Source: Annona cherimola (lineage: Eukaryota > Streptophyta > Magnoliopsida > Magnoliales > Annonaceae). From it: a stretch of DNA of 64,000 bases. Shown piece by piece: positions 35,718 through 46,159 of this stretch; the first letter of the stretch is position 1; each line of letters opens with the position of its first letter. Location: contig CM059975.1 of the NCBI GenBank assembly GCA_030490835.1, positions 3,313,579 to 3,377,578 on the forward strand, written 5' to 3'. The translations under genes were made by a program, and so were the position numbers. Below the pieces are notes generated by a model. That model did no database searches. It was given only the letters and a program-made list of their open reading frames with translations, and had not been told where the DNA came from.

Positions 35718-36182
35718 ATGGAAGAGAGAAATACAGCAATAGAGAGAGGGATGGCGCCTGAGGAGGAGAGAAGGGAGAAGTATCACAGTCTGTTGGGAGC
35801 CGCAGCAGAGTTGCGTAATGGAGTGCTTGTGGGGGCTGTGCTGGTGGCGACCTTGGCCTTCCAAGCCTGCGCGACACCACCAGGCGGCTTCTGGCAAGAC
35901 GACGACCATAATGTCCCTGCCAACGACACCCTCGGCCGCAGGAATCACACTGCAGGACACCCGATCTGGCGCGACCAAAATCTTTCGGCTTATAGAAATT
36001 ATATGCTCTTCAATCGCTGGGCATTTTTACTTTCCACAATCGCAATCCTGTTGACGCTAATTTCACTATTCCTCCCAAAAAGGTTCCCATTGTATGTTAT
36101 TTTTATGTTTGTTTTTTTTGGCTTTTTCTCTTTCTACGTTGCTCTGTTCCTTATGCTAATAAATGTTCTTAATTACTTTTAA
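35718..36182 (+). CDS. Small PGG-domain membrane protein, copy 1
   Basis: 154 residues, a single exon. It carries the PGG domain (Pfam PF13962) that usually sits after ankyrin repeats in plant membrane proteins, here alone: ELRNGVLVGAVLVATLAFQA at 31-50, then CATPPGGFWQDD at 51-62, LGRRNHTAGHPIWRDQ, and two hydrophobic stretches at about 101-119 and 125-150. No ankyrin repeats are seen. The start is the first ATG after the TATA box at 35668. The acidic N-terminus (MAPEEERRE) probably faces the cytosol. Membrane topology and role are inferred only. The closest copy is at 63242-63730 on the minus strand; the match starts only about 35 bases before the ATG, so the two have different promoters. 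Confidence 0.82.
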   Translation: MEERNTAIERGMAPEEERREKYHSLLGAAAELRNGVLVGAVLVATLAFQACATPPGGFWQDDDHNVPANDTLGRRNHTAGHPIWRDQNLSAYRNYMLFNRWAFLLSTIAILLTLISLFLPKRFPLYVIFMFVFFGFFSFYVALFLMLINVLNYF

Positions 36183-37363
36183 ATGCTGCCACCACCACTC
36201 TTTTTTTTCGGCAAATGCGGCAGTTGGAACCCACGATTGCTCAAGCGTGAAGCATGATCGGGTACCACGCTGGTGCGTCAAGTAATAATTTCGAATGCAC
36301 CGGATCAGGTCTCCTTAATAGATGCCTTTAATAACGACGAACGCATCATGCATGCGAGGCCCATAGGGAAAGACGTACAACATCGATATAGAGGGGATCG
36401 ACGTACAGCATCGATATAGACTAGACTATAAAGGGGTCCGGTGGCATTCATGGCGCGAAATGGAGCCTTTTTGGTAACGAGGTGAAGGCTTAGGACACAT
36501 GCGATCCTAAGAAGACTAGTGTCTGATCGATTGTTTTGTGGCCGACTCAGGCTCCATCACGTAATACGTTTCTGCAATTGCAGCCAGCAAGTATCGAATT
36601 CTGGTAGTCCATACCCATTTTTGTGAACGCCAGCCATCTCCCATGGCTGCCCTTACCGCGTACAGTGAAAATATTTTTTTATTGTTAAATTTGTTTATAC
36701 TTGCGTACGACAATTTTTAAAATAGGATATTTTCTTTTTCTTTTTCTTTTTCTTGGAAATTTGGATATTTTCTAGTTATCTTTAACATTTTATCGTGTAA
36801 ATAATCCTAAATATTTTATTTTCTTTGAATTTACATTTGTATGAGATTATGCATGGCTTTTTCTAAATATACACACTAAGCTTGACTCTAATATCAAATG
36901 TACTCAGCTATGTTTCAAAATTCATAGATATACTCATTATGTTGGCAATTAATTCCAAAAGTGCGTAATCTGTGAGTTAACATCGTTAGTTAATATGTGA
37001 AATTATTAATACGTCTATCAAATTTTTAACATAACTGAAAAGTTGGATATCATAATTTACCAATGCTCCAATTGCACATGAGCTTTAATTTTGGAGAGTC
37101 CTAATTTCATTTTCTTTCATCTTTTATTATTTTAAAAAGGGTATTTTGGACATTTATGAAAATTTAGCTAGGGATTTTCTCAATAAAATGAACATTTTTG
37201 GGATTAAATGCAAATGTAACCAGTAGATATGACATTTTAAAAATATAATAGGTCTATTTGAGATTAAGATCAAATGTAGCGGATATATTTAGGAAAAGCC
37301 TAATTATTTATATTATTTTAAAGTATATTTTATAATTTTTATCTATTTTTTCATGTTACAGTG

Positions 37364-37655
37364 AGTTTGGAAAGTAATAAAATTTTCAAATAAAAAGTTT
37401 TTTATGTAAAAAAAATATTTTGAATTATAAGAGAAAATAATTTGATATGATAAAGGTAATGATGAGAAGTAAAAAGAATAAAATTAAAATAGATAGATTA
37501 GCTGTATGAATAGTTGTACAGAAATAATTAAAAAGTAAAATAATTATAATAGAAAATGTGGAAAAAAGATTAAAAATATGACCGTTGTGAAGAGTAAAAA
37601 TTTTAGATTAAAAAATTTTAGTTGAAAACGTTTTGATGTGAAATAAAGATGCACT
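37364..37655 (+). repeat. Old Tourist-like MITE in spacer copy 2
   Basis: Same insertion as at 33527-33828, with the same decayed ends and the same flanks. Confidence 0.7.
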
Positions 37656-37859
37656 TAAAGTAATGTTTATAATAGAGCAAGTGACTTAGCATTTTTTTCT
37701 TTAAAAATTTAACTTTAAATATCACGTGCAGAAACTCTCATAATGTACAAGTTGAATTAAAGCCGGCAAGCACAATATAGTAATAATTTATCAGAGCTTA
37801 TTAAAGGGATGGAAGTGAAACTTCCGTAAGCAGTATTTATGTTTCAGTTTAAATGCTCA

Positions 37860-38092
37860 GGTGGATGATCCACGTCGGGGCAACTCCATTGCAGTGGCGA
37901 GGTTACAGGGAAACTGCTTCAGGGCGGTGTAACGGCTCCGCACATGCCTGTCTGTTCCCACTCCGCTTCCTGCCCTCTGGGCTCTTGCGTCTAATGGGTT
38001 TTATAGAATCTCTGGGTCTCAGCTCATCGGATGGTACCGTCCTAACGGCCCAGCCCCGTTGCTACTTCCCCTGCTTTCGAGTGCAGATATGG
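37860..38092 (+). other. GC-rich island with a shared open frame, copy B
   Basis: Nearly identical to 34022-34260, including the MIHVGATPLQWRGYRETASG frame. Substitutions are few and there is no frameshift up to FRVQI. Function unknown. Confidence 0.35.
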
Positions 38093-38589
38093 TTGTAAAG
38101 AGAGCACTTTTTAAAATTGACTTTTTGATGTATAATGGAATATACAAACCATTCATTGGTCATGATTTTCATACTAAAATAAATGTATCATATATGTATG
38201 TAATCAGTTATAGTCAGCGTCTAGAAATGACTCGAACTGTTAAATACATATGCGCTAATTTGTATGATAGTATTTACTTATATTTCAAATCAAACCCATC
38301 TATATATTACATTCAACATAATAAGATATATTTATATATATAAATAAGATAATATGGAATTCATGCAACTAATATAAATTCAAAATAGATAGTTTAATCG
38401 ATTTAATTCCTAAAAACTCCTATAGATATAATTATTTTATTTTATTTTATGAGATTAAATTTTACTAGAACGAAATCAGTAATTCGGATATAAAAAGTAA
38501 ATCATCCATATTGTATTTTTTAAATCCTTCTATCTGATCCTTACTCTAATCTTTCTCCAATCACACTTTTAATCATGCATATTCTATCT

Positions 38590-38975
38590 GACGTTGGAAA
38601 TGAGCCCTAAAGGATATTGAGTTAATGGCGCAGGGATCATATATTAGAAGTAGAAGGGGTTGAAAGTTGTAACAAGTGCAGGCATTGGTGGAGAGGAGTG
38701 GGGAAGTATGTGTGACGAGAGACGCACTTAGGAATTGATGGGTTTTGGAACTGTAAACGAGGCTGCGAGAACAACGCGCTAACGTGTATTCATGGGAATC
38801 AGGTGTTTGCTTGCTGTAAGGTGTGCGTTCCATCAGATTGGATATGTATGGCTTCCCCAAGAAGTAGAAGAGATTGGTGTGTGTGTGTGTCTCTTCGTCT
38901 TTTCCTGGCCTTATGTAGCTTTTTCATGGGCTTTTTCTTAGTTGCCTTCATCAGGTGGCTATCATCGCTAGATCA
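38590..38975 (-). promoter_or_regulatory. Orphan copy of the FAD4-like upstream region (no coding sequence)
   Basis: Closely matches 52370-52770, the 5' flank of the FAD4-like gene: TTGGAAATGAG, GGGATCATATATTAGAAGTA (TATA-like), GGGTTGAAAGTTGTAACAAG and TTAGGAATTGATGGGTTTTG in the same order and orientation. On its coding side the sequence jumps directly to the duplicated spacer at 38575, so the desaturase frame is absent. A GT microsatellite lies near 38876-38892. Confidence 0.8.
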
Positions 38976-39028
38976 GATTTATATTATAATTAAGCATATT
39001 GACAACCTTCATACCATATAGAAATTTT

Positions 39029-39180
39029 TTTTATAACACCCCCATATAAGCGGAAAAAATATGTAAATACCCCTACATCAGGGAAAAATTATAAAATATT
39101 CTCACTTCATGAGTGGAGACTTGAACGTCTAATGAGGTAGCCCTACCTAGCATTACCACCAGGCTACATTCGTGGTGGCC
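39029..39180 (-). mobile_element. Probable tRNA-derived SINE
   Basis: Read on the minus strand, the head holds GTAGCCTGGTGGTAATGC (A-box-like) and ACGTTCAAGTCTCC (B-box-like), and the end is a short poly-A run at 39029-39037. The FAD4 upstream copy near 52780 lacks this stretch, passing straight to CTTCCACGTGGTTTTAT. The target duplication is not clear. Confidence 0.55.
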
Positions 39181-40895
39181 TTCCATGTGGTTTTATAAGG
39201 GGGTTGGTGAATTCCTATTGATCAATCAGGTAATCGTGCTAAACCAAAATAAACACTCATGAACTTGCATGGATTAGCCCCATTGTGTATTTAAGAAGTA
39301 ATAAAATTTTTAGATAAAAAAATTTTAGTGTAAAAGTTTTCGAAATAAGAAAAAATGATGTAATCTAATAAAAGTAATGATAAAGAGTAAAGAAAATAAA
39401 GTTAAATAAATAATTTAATTATATGGATAATTTTGTTTGTTACAGTAGTTTTTCTAATTTAATAGGCCAGTTCTATCATCATTTTTCTATAGTCTTGATG
39501 TAGGATGCCAAGCAGGTGAAATCTTAGAGTAATTTATTATTTATAGAAAAATGAAATTACCAAAACAAAATCTATAATAGTTATCATAAAGCTGACTTCA
39601 AAAATAGCTTTCCGGTGATATGCTATGGTTCTTATAATTCCACATGGATCAAAAGTTATAATTACCTAAATTCGTATAGCTCTTTTATTACGTAAAGACC
39701 TCTCCATTTTGCATCATGATAATCCTACACATTCTATGATTTCACTTGATTGGCATCCTACGTCAAGTTGATCGCAAACCACATTGAATGGAATTTTGCC
39801 TCTCCGGCTTATCCGATTATTAACTGCAACAAATTGATTTTCTAGTTTAATTTGTTTCTTTGTTCTTTCTTAGTTTCGATAAGCATTAAAATTCCTTATG
39901 TTTTGATTTGTTTTCAAATTCATTTTTCTTAAAATCTAACCATTAGTTGTTTAAAATATTTTGTCATTTGTCTATTAATTTGTTATTAAAATTTATAAAT
40001 TTATTGATTGTATAGATGTATGCATTATTATTATTATTATGAATGATTCAATTGTTCAACCATTATTGATTTATTTCTTATTGTGTTAGATATATTTGGA
40101 AAAGTTTTCATTATAAATGCACTAAGATAGACAGTAAAAAAATTAAAACTCAAGATTGAACAAATAATAGAATACTACTCATTTCAAGCCAGTTAATGTG
40201 GTTAATTTCTTTTACTATATAATAGGTTATATTTGTGCTTAGTTATTGCATCCTTAAAATTTTCTATTAACTTTTTCTTGCATGTTTTATTTTGATAATT
40301 GGAGTGATGGTACATCTTATGTCAACATATAGGCTTAGGAGTTACGAATATATAAGTTTACTAATATATAAACAATTAAATATTTATGTTATCATAAATA
40401 TGTTTGCCGACATCATTAGTTCAAAACAACTCAAACCAAACCAATTTCTTCACTAATTCGATCACCAATAACATTTACCGCCTCTCAACCACATGCCATA
40501 GTATTTAACAATCCAAAATGTTTAACAATTTATTAATTTGAATTACAAATTAATTTGTTTTTATTTCGAGACTCGATTTCTTAAAAATATTATAGTAACC
40601 CACCTCAATCAATAAGTTAACCAACCACATCAGCTAATCTAATGTATACATCAGATGTCAGTAATTAATTGTTAAAAATTCAATATGCCACATCATTGTC
40701 ACATCAAGTAAATGTGTTCGAGGCCTTCAGTTCAGGTTATTATAAATAAAAAAACCTGTGCTTCTGGACCAAGTGGTTATTTGGTAATCGATATTTTAGT
40801 GGGATTGTGGGATGTGGTGGAGAGTAAGAAATGAAATATTTTAAAAATTGTGTAATTGATAGGAGATGGTAGGAGTAAAGTTGGAATAATTAAGT
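39181..40895. other. AT-rich intergenic DNA
   Basis: A partial Tourist-like fragment lies at about 39277-39435. The rest is AT-rich, with short ATT repeats near 40025. No gene, RNA gene or ordered repeat was recognised. Confidence 0.5.
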
Positions 40896-41285
40896 TTGGA
40901 GGAATGATCTGTTAGTCTAGGCTAAATAAATGCTCTACTTAGTCAACCTCAAAACCCATTTACAACAAAAAAAATTTATTTTTTTCTTCAACACTTGTTT
41001 ATCTATGTGTATTTAACATATAAATCAAGTTTTATCATTTTTGAATATGTGTATATATATTTTTTAGATTTTTAAAAATAAGAGTATTTTAAATACATAT
41101 ACGCATAGATGTTTAAAAATCTTTAAAAAATATATAAATATATCGAAAAATAATAAAACTTAGTTTATATGTTAAATATACTGAGATAAATAAGTGTATA
41201 AAGAAAAAAGTTAAAAAATTGTTCTAAATGAATTTTTTTAAGTGAGCTAAGTTGAGCATTTACTTAGCTCGGACTACCTGAATCA
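40896..41285. mobile_element. Foldback element, tip type IV (TTAGCCCGGGCTAAGTAAATGC)
   Basis: The left tip GGCTAAATAAATGCTCTACTTAG pairs with CTAAGTTGAGCATTTACTTAGC at the right. The core has TGTATTTAACATATAAATCA, TTTTATCATTTTTGAATATG and their inverse. The boundary is approximate and no clean target duplication was found. Confidence 0.65.
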
Positions 41286-42718
41286 ATCCTCATTAGTTTG
41301 ATGAAGGTAGTTGGTAGGAAAAATAATTAGAATATAGAGATAAAAGTAAAAAATATTATTATTTATATAGCGAATGACAGCCTTGTGAAATATGCTCCAC
41401 CTCATGCTATGGTTTCCCACACTTGCAAGAAAACAAGCGTGCACCAATCCTCCTATTAATAATTAATAATTAGCGGTTTATCTGGCAAATCAAGAAACGG
41501 TATGCTTTTCCAACTTCTGTTTTGAGTATTTTTCCAAATGCAATGGGCGTTGTATTATTAAAAAGGGTAGCAACGAATAAAAATTATGCATATATTAGTC
41601 TTCTTGGCTACTTTTTATTGTCATTTTTGCCAATAAGCACCACCGAATTTTGCTATTTTATGCTCTTTACCATAAGGCACAAAATTGTATGGCAATTACA
41701 TGGACTATATAAAATGTGAAACAAACTAGGAGATCGCTCAAATGGAAAAATTATTCTTATGCTTACAACATTTGCTACTAATATCTAATTTATTCCCAAC
41801 ATTTCAAATTTTATTTCGATACACATTATATTTCATCCTAAATTCCTGCTGCGCTCATTTAGTGAAAATAGTCGCTAACTACATCATTAAAATGATGATT
41901 TTGCCTTTTTAAAATTTTCCTAATTGAAACGATTCGACCCTAATATGATATTTGAATCAATTAAATCATATTATTATTGAATTATTTCAATTAAGAAATT
42001 TTGGAGGGTAATACTATCTTTTTAACAGGTTGTTAACAATCGTTCTAATTGCATGGATAAGATAGAAATTTAGGGTAAAATGTTATACATATAAGAGAAA
42101 ATTCTAAAATATTATGAGTATATTAAGAATTATAAACAAGTGTCGTGGGCATAAGAAAAATCTTTCTTGTTCAAATTTTGTAATAAACTATTGCGCTTTA
42201 TTACGAGAAATTCGCAAAGAGAGATGATTGCATGTGATTTATTGCATGTAGGTCACAATTTGATATTTATTTTTTTGATTTTTTGAAATCATTTCGCATT
42301 TTTTCATAAATATATTTTTAAGTGTATTTAGCATATATATCAAATTGTACCATTTTATAATACTTCTACATACTTACTTATTTTTTATTTTTAAAAATCA
42401 ATTATTTTAAGGGTATTTTAGTCGGTAAATATACAAAAATATTGGAAAATGATAAAATTTAGTATATGGGTTAATTACATTTTAAAAAATATGTTTATGA
42501 AAAAATAAAAAGAACATCAAAAAATAAAAAAAATATCGTAATGGGGCCTCTCATTTAGAAAAGGGAAAGCTGAGTTTCATTTAAAAAAGAAAAAGAAAAA
42601 GAAAAAGAAAAAGAAAAGGGAAAGCGAGCAAAGTAGGACACCCATGAACCGAAGTGAATGCCAACAACTGGAAGCTCGAGGGTGGCCTTTTAAAACAGGA
42701 GGAGACTAGGACTAGACC
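41286..42718. other. Intergenic DNA at the left edge of duplication copy 2
   Basis: From 41497 it matches 25243 onward up to about 41720, then diverges. A decayed foldback core lies at 42235-42548. Bases 42584-42622 are an AAAAAG simple repeat. No gene was found. Confidence 0.5.
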
Positions 42719-43097
42719 GGGTGCTGATCACGTGCACTCGGGAGCATTGAACCACAATTCTCCCGAGCGCATATAGCTATTTTTTTTAATTTGTATTTTT
42801 AATTTTTTTTACATAAATGTTAATCTAATTGTATTTAACATGTATATAAATTTTTACCATTTTTGTAGATTTTTAAATATTTATTTCGAATTTTTAAAAT
42901 TTAGTAGTATTTTAGTAATTTCAAATTATTAAAATGTCACTGATTTTTAAAAATTCGAAATAAATATCTAAATATCTCCAAAAATGGTAAAAATTAATAT
43001 ACATATTAAATATACTTAAATTAAAAATTTCATGGAAAAAATTTGACAAAAAAATAAGTATATGTGCCTGAGAGTATTGTGCACCTGATGAGCACCC
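42719..43097. mobile_element. Foldback element, tip type II, next to a PGG promoter
   Basis: Ends GGGTGCTGATCACGTGCAC and complement GGGTGCTCATCAGGTGCAC. A perfect 9-bp target duplication GACTAGACC lies at 42710-42718 and 43098-43106. Near the left end is a hairpin tip (CTCGGGAGCATTG...TCTCCCGAGCGCAT). The core has GGTAGTATTTTAGTAATTTC-type arms. The right end is 26 bases upstream of the TATA box at 43124. Confidence 0.88.
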
Positions 43098-43123
43098 GAC
43101 TAGACCGGGGTCATCGATCTATG

Positions 43124-43130
43124 TATAAAT
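43124..43130 (+). promoter_or_regulatory. TATA box of the second PGG gene
   Basis: TATAAAT, 30 bases before ATG 43160 and 39 before ATG 43169. Expected transcription would start near 43155, making a very short leader. Confidence 0.55.
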
Positions 43131-43159
43131 ACTTACGTGGACACGAGAGTGCTGCGGGA

Positions 43160-43600
43160 ATGAGAGAAATGGCTGACGGTAGCCCTGGCAACCGTTGGGC
43201 TGTCATAGAGAAGAGAGCAGACGAGCTGCGGAATGGAATACTGGTGGCGGCTGCACTGGTAGCCACGTTGTCCTTCCAAGCCACCGTCACACCGCCTGGC
43301 GGTTTTTGGTCGGACGATTTGGTCGTCGTGGCTGCGGCTCACAAAGACATGCCTCAACTGCGCAATCACACAGCGGGCGACCCAATCTGGGGCGACAAAC
43401 ACCCTTTGGAGTTCCAGAGATTCCGGGACGTGAACACTGCGGCCTTTGTTCTCTCCACAATCTCCATCATCTTGGCCATGGCATCCATATTTGAAGACAA
43501 AGGCGTATTCACAATGCTGGCTGCATCGGCTGCTTTGACACTGTCTCTCTTTCTCTACACAGTTGCGTTTGGCATATACATACAAGCAGGAGCGGGGTAG
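43160..43600 (+). CDS. Small PGG-domain membrane protein, copy 2 (diverged)
   Basis: 146 residues from MREMADGSPGNRW. The PGG block is ADELRNGILVAAALVATLSF followed by QATVTPPGGFWSDD, with the conserved LRNHTAGDPIWGDK, then hydrophobic stretches TAAFVLSTISIILAMASIF and FTMLAASAALTLSLFLYTVA. No ankyrin repeats. The same frame extends upstream into the foldback element, so I place the start after the TATA box; ATG 43169 (AAATGGC context) is equally possible. It differs clearly from the copies at 35718 and 63242, mainly in the PPGG-to-NHTAG linker and the C-terminal half. Membrane localisation is inferred from hydrophobicity. Confidence 0.78.
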   Translation: MREMADGSPGNRWAVIEKRADELRNGILVAAALVATLSFQATVTPPGGFWSDDLVVVAAAHKDMPQLRNHTAGDPIWGDKHPLEFQRFRDVNTAAFVLSTISIILAMASIFEDKGVFTMLAASAALTLSLFLYTVAFGIYIQAGAG

Positions 43601-43789
43601 TAGGATCAATTCGATGATTTGCGACACAATAGGCACGCTTGCATCTCCATCTATTTACGTTTATATATCTGCACGTTTTTTAATAGCAATAATCTCATGT
43701 TGTTCTCTACAAGATAATAAAGTTTGCAATAATCTTGTGTTGTTTCATCGTCTTGTGTACTCAAAGAGTGAGTTCAATCATGAAAATTT

Positions 43790-44030
43790 GTTAGACTAAA
43801 ACTTTTATATGTGTGCAATCAGCTTTTTTTTAAATTATTTTTACACATTTTCTTATATAATTACCATACTCTTCAATTATCTTTATACAATTATCTATCT
43901 ATTTTAACTTTATTCTTTTTATTCCTCCTTATTACCCTTATCATATATTATATTACTTATCTTATTTTAAAAAAATTTACATTAAAAATTTTCTCTAAAA
44001 TTTTTATCAAATATCAAGTACACCCGTTGA
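43790..44030 (-). repeat. Decayed Tourist-like MITE after the second PGG gene
   Basis: Family words ACTTTATTCTTTTTATTCCT and ATTACCCTTATCATA are present, ending AAGTACACCCG. The left end is poorly preserved. Confidence 0.5.
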
Positions 44031-44509
44031 AATGCGATGAACGTAAGAGGAATATGTTATTGTTAGTTGAATATGTTATTGTTAGTTGAATTAATGTGTA
44101 AGAAGTATTTAATTTTGGGAAACTCCCCATGCAAATTCCATAGTATGAATAAACTAGCGTTGTGCAATTATCAAGACAAGAACACTGATGACCGATCCCT
44201 GCTACCACCCAGCTTGCGCATCTTTTCGCAATGCTCTGTGCTAACTGCTAAGGATATAATAATGCATGGCTCAACAGTCTTACATAGATTTTATTTACAC
44301 TGTGGTCGCAGATGCCGACTTCCAGTCCCGTCACAACTTTATTTACTTTTAATTTTCATCATAATTTTATACTCATATATATTGTATTTTAAGATTGTGC
44401 TTGATTTGAAGGGAGGAAAATTTTGAAAAGTAACAGAATCATGTGATAGGATATGAATTATAATTGGCAGTAAACGTTAGTAGTGTTAAGAGCTTTGATA
44501 AAGGAGAGC
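44031..44509. other. Intergenic DNA
   Basis: Contains a short tandem duplication (GAATATGTTATTGTTAGTT, twice at 44050-44090). Open frames here (such as 44067-44426) have no recognisable domain. Confidence 0.45.
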
Positions 44510-45005
44510 AATTTCATATAGAGGGGGCATCCTATTATTTGGGAGGGGTAATTATTTCCGAGCCCAATCCAGTGCACCCGGGTGCATTCAGCCTCAATGC
44601 ACCCGGGTGCACTGCACCTATTTTTTTTATTTTTTTTTTAAATTTTTTTCATGAAGCTGTTAATCTAGGTTTATTTAACATATGTATCAATTTTTACTCT
44701 TTTTGGAGATTTTTAGATTTTTTAAAATCAGTGGCATTTTTCGTAATTTTAAATTACCGAAAATGCCACTGATTTTAAAAAATCTAAAAAAAATATCTAA
44801 AAGTCTCCAAAAATAGTAAAAATTGATACATATGTTAAATAAACCTAGATTAACCATTTGATAAAAAAATTTTAAAAAAAAAATTAAAAAAAATAGGTGC
44901 AGTGCACCCGGGTGCATTGAGGCTGAATGCACCCGGGTGCACTGAATTGGGCTCCGAATTTCATATAGAGGGGGCATCCTATTATTTGGGAGGGGTAATT
45001 ATTTC
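44510..45005. repeat. Identical 49-bp direct repeats flanking a foldback element
   Basis: The 49 bases at 44510-44558 (AATTTCATATAGAGGGGGC...GGTAATTATTTC) recur without a mismatch at 44957-45005. The foldback element fills exactly the space between them. Confidence 0.93.
44559..44956. mobile_element. Foldback element, tip type I, best-preserved copy
   Basis: Inverted repeat over the full 398 bp. Ends are CGAGCCCAATCCAGTGCACC and complement CGGAGCCCAATTCAGTGCACC. Each tip is a hairpin of two AGTGCACCCGGGTGCATT arms around CAGCCT. The core arms (AATCAGTGGCATTTTTCGTAA and inverse) meet at a very small loop near 44756. It is flanked by 49-bp rather than 9-bp repeats. Confidence 0.93.
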
Positions 45006-45296
45006 AACATAAATTATATTATAAGATATTTTAAAAGAAATTTTACAATTTTCAAAAAAATCAAGGATACTTGCCCACTTATCTCTATATGGTAGAGAAT
45101 AAAAAGTAAAATAGATAAATAGTTACATAGAAAGATATGAAAATTCAATTAATATATAAAAATAATAATTGAAAGGCAAAATAATTAAATATTAAAATGC
45201 CAAATTAAAAAAATGTAAAAAAGTGGAAACTTTTCCTACTCTCCTCCTAGCCTCTACTCAAGCTCAACTTCAGTGTAAACTCCTTAGTAGCAACTC
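45006..45296. other. Intergenic DNA matching 25440-25600
   Basis: AT-rich. It aligns with duplication copy 1 through GCAAAATAATTAAAT and GTGGAAACTTTTNCT, up to the foldback target site. No gene was found. Confidence 0.55.
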
Positions 45297-45682
45297 GGAC
45301 GCCGATCGTATGCGCCCGAGAGCATGCAGCGCTCAATGCTCCCGGGCGCATATACCCATTTTTTTTATAAAGCTGTTAATATAAGTGTATTCAACATCTC
45401 TATAATTTTTTACCATTTTTGAAGTATTTTAGATATTTATTTTTAATTTTTGAAAATCAGTGACATTTTAGGTAATTTAAAATTATCTAAAATGTCACCG
45501 ATTTTCAAAAATACAAAATAAATATCTAAAATAATCCAAAAATGGTAAAAATTTATACACATATTAAATACATATAGATTAACAATATTGTAAAAAAAAT
45601 TCAAAATAAATAAAAATAAATAGGTGTATGCGCCGGGGAGCATTGAGCGTTGCATGCTCCCGGGCGCATACGATTGGCGTCC
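45297..45682. mobile_element. Foldback element, tip type II, with 9-bp target duplication
   Basis: Ends GGACGCCGATCGTATGCGCCC and complement GGACGCCAATCGTATGCGCCC, with TAGCAACTC at 45288-45296 and 45683-45691. Tips are hairpins (GCGCCCGAGAGCATGC...TGCTCCCGGGCGC). The aligned position in duplication copy 1 (about 25587-25605) has no element, an empty site confirming the insertion. Confidence 0.93.
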
Positions 45683-46159
45683 TAGCAACTCCGGGTTGGA
45701 ACTCTTCCATAAAATATGATATTTTGTTTTTTTAAAAACCAAACTATATGCTAAATTTAAAAGCAAAATTTTAACATTGATAATGAAAATTGTAAAAATC
45801 AGATTATATTAATTAACAAAATGTAATTGAAAATTTTCAATGCTAGTTATAGTTTGAGATATAAATACACGTATGTTATAATTTATATAATCTGAAATAT
45901 TATATATGTATTTCAACTAAATAAGTGTAACAAAGTCTTTCTGTTTTACTAAAATTTTCTTATGTAATTTGTTATGTGACAAATCTATATTTCATAATTT
46001 TTACTTTTTTATACTGTATTAATATCCGATTTCCATGCATTCTTAATGGTCAAAATAATATATTAAATATAATGTATGGTAATTTTGAAATCAACTGAAA
46101 AATATAATTCTTAAAAGACTTCCCACCAAGTTCCCATGAAGAAGTTGCTACTAATGTCT
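45683..46159. other. AT-rich intergenic DNA of duplication copy 2
   Basis: Corresponds to 25605-26070 of copy 1 with many differences. No gene was found. Confidence 0.5.

Larger units (their letters stand above)
36285..38575. repeat. Spacer duplication, copy 2
   Basis: Matches about 31330-34990, less the insertions in that copy. Shared words include CATCACGTAATACGTTTCTG (36555; 32705), TAAAGCCGGCAAGC (37760; 33930) and the GC island. The copy ends at 38575 with CACTTTTAAT and joins directly to an orphan FAD4 upstream region. Confidence 0.82.

Noticed and set aside
43064..43159. Longer N-terminus for the second PGG protein
   Set aside because: The upstream part of the frame lies in the foldback tip and promoter, before the TATA box.
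44510..45005. CRISPR-like direct repeats
   Set aside because: Only two copies separated by a 398-bp palindromic element; this is a transposon-associated duplication in a plant genome.
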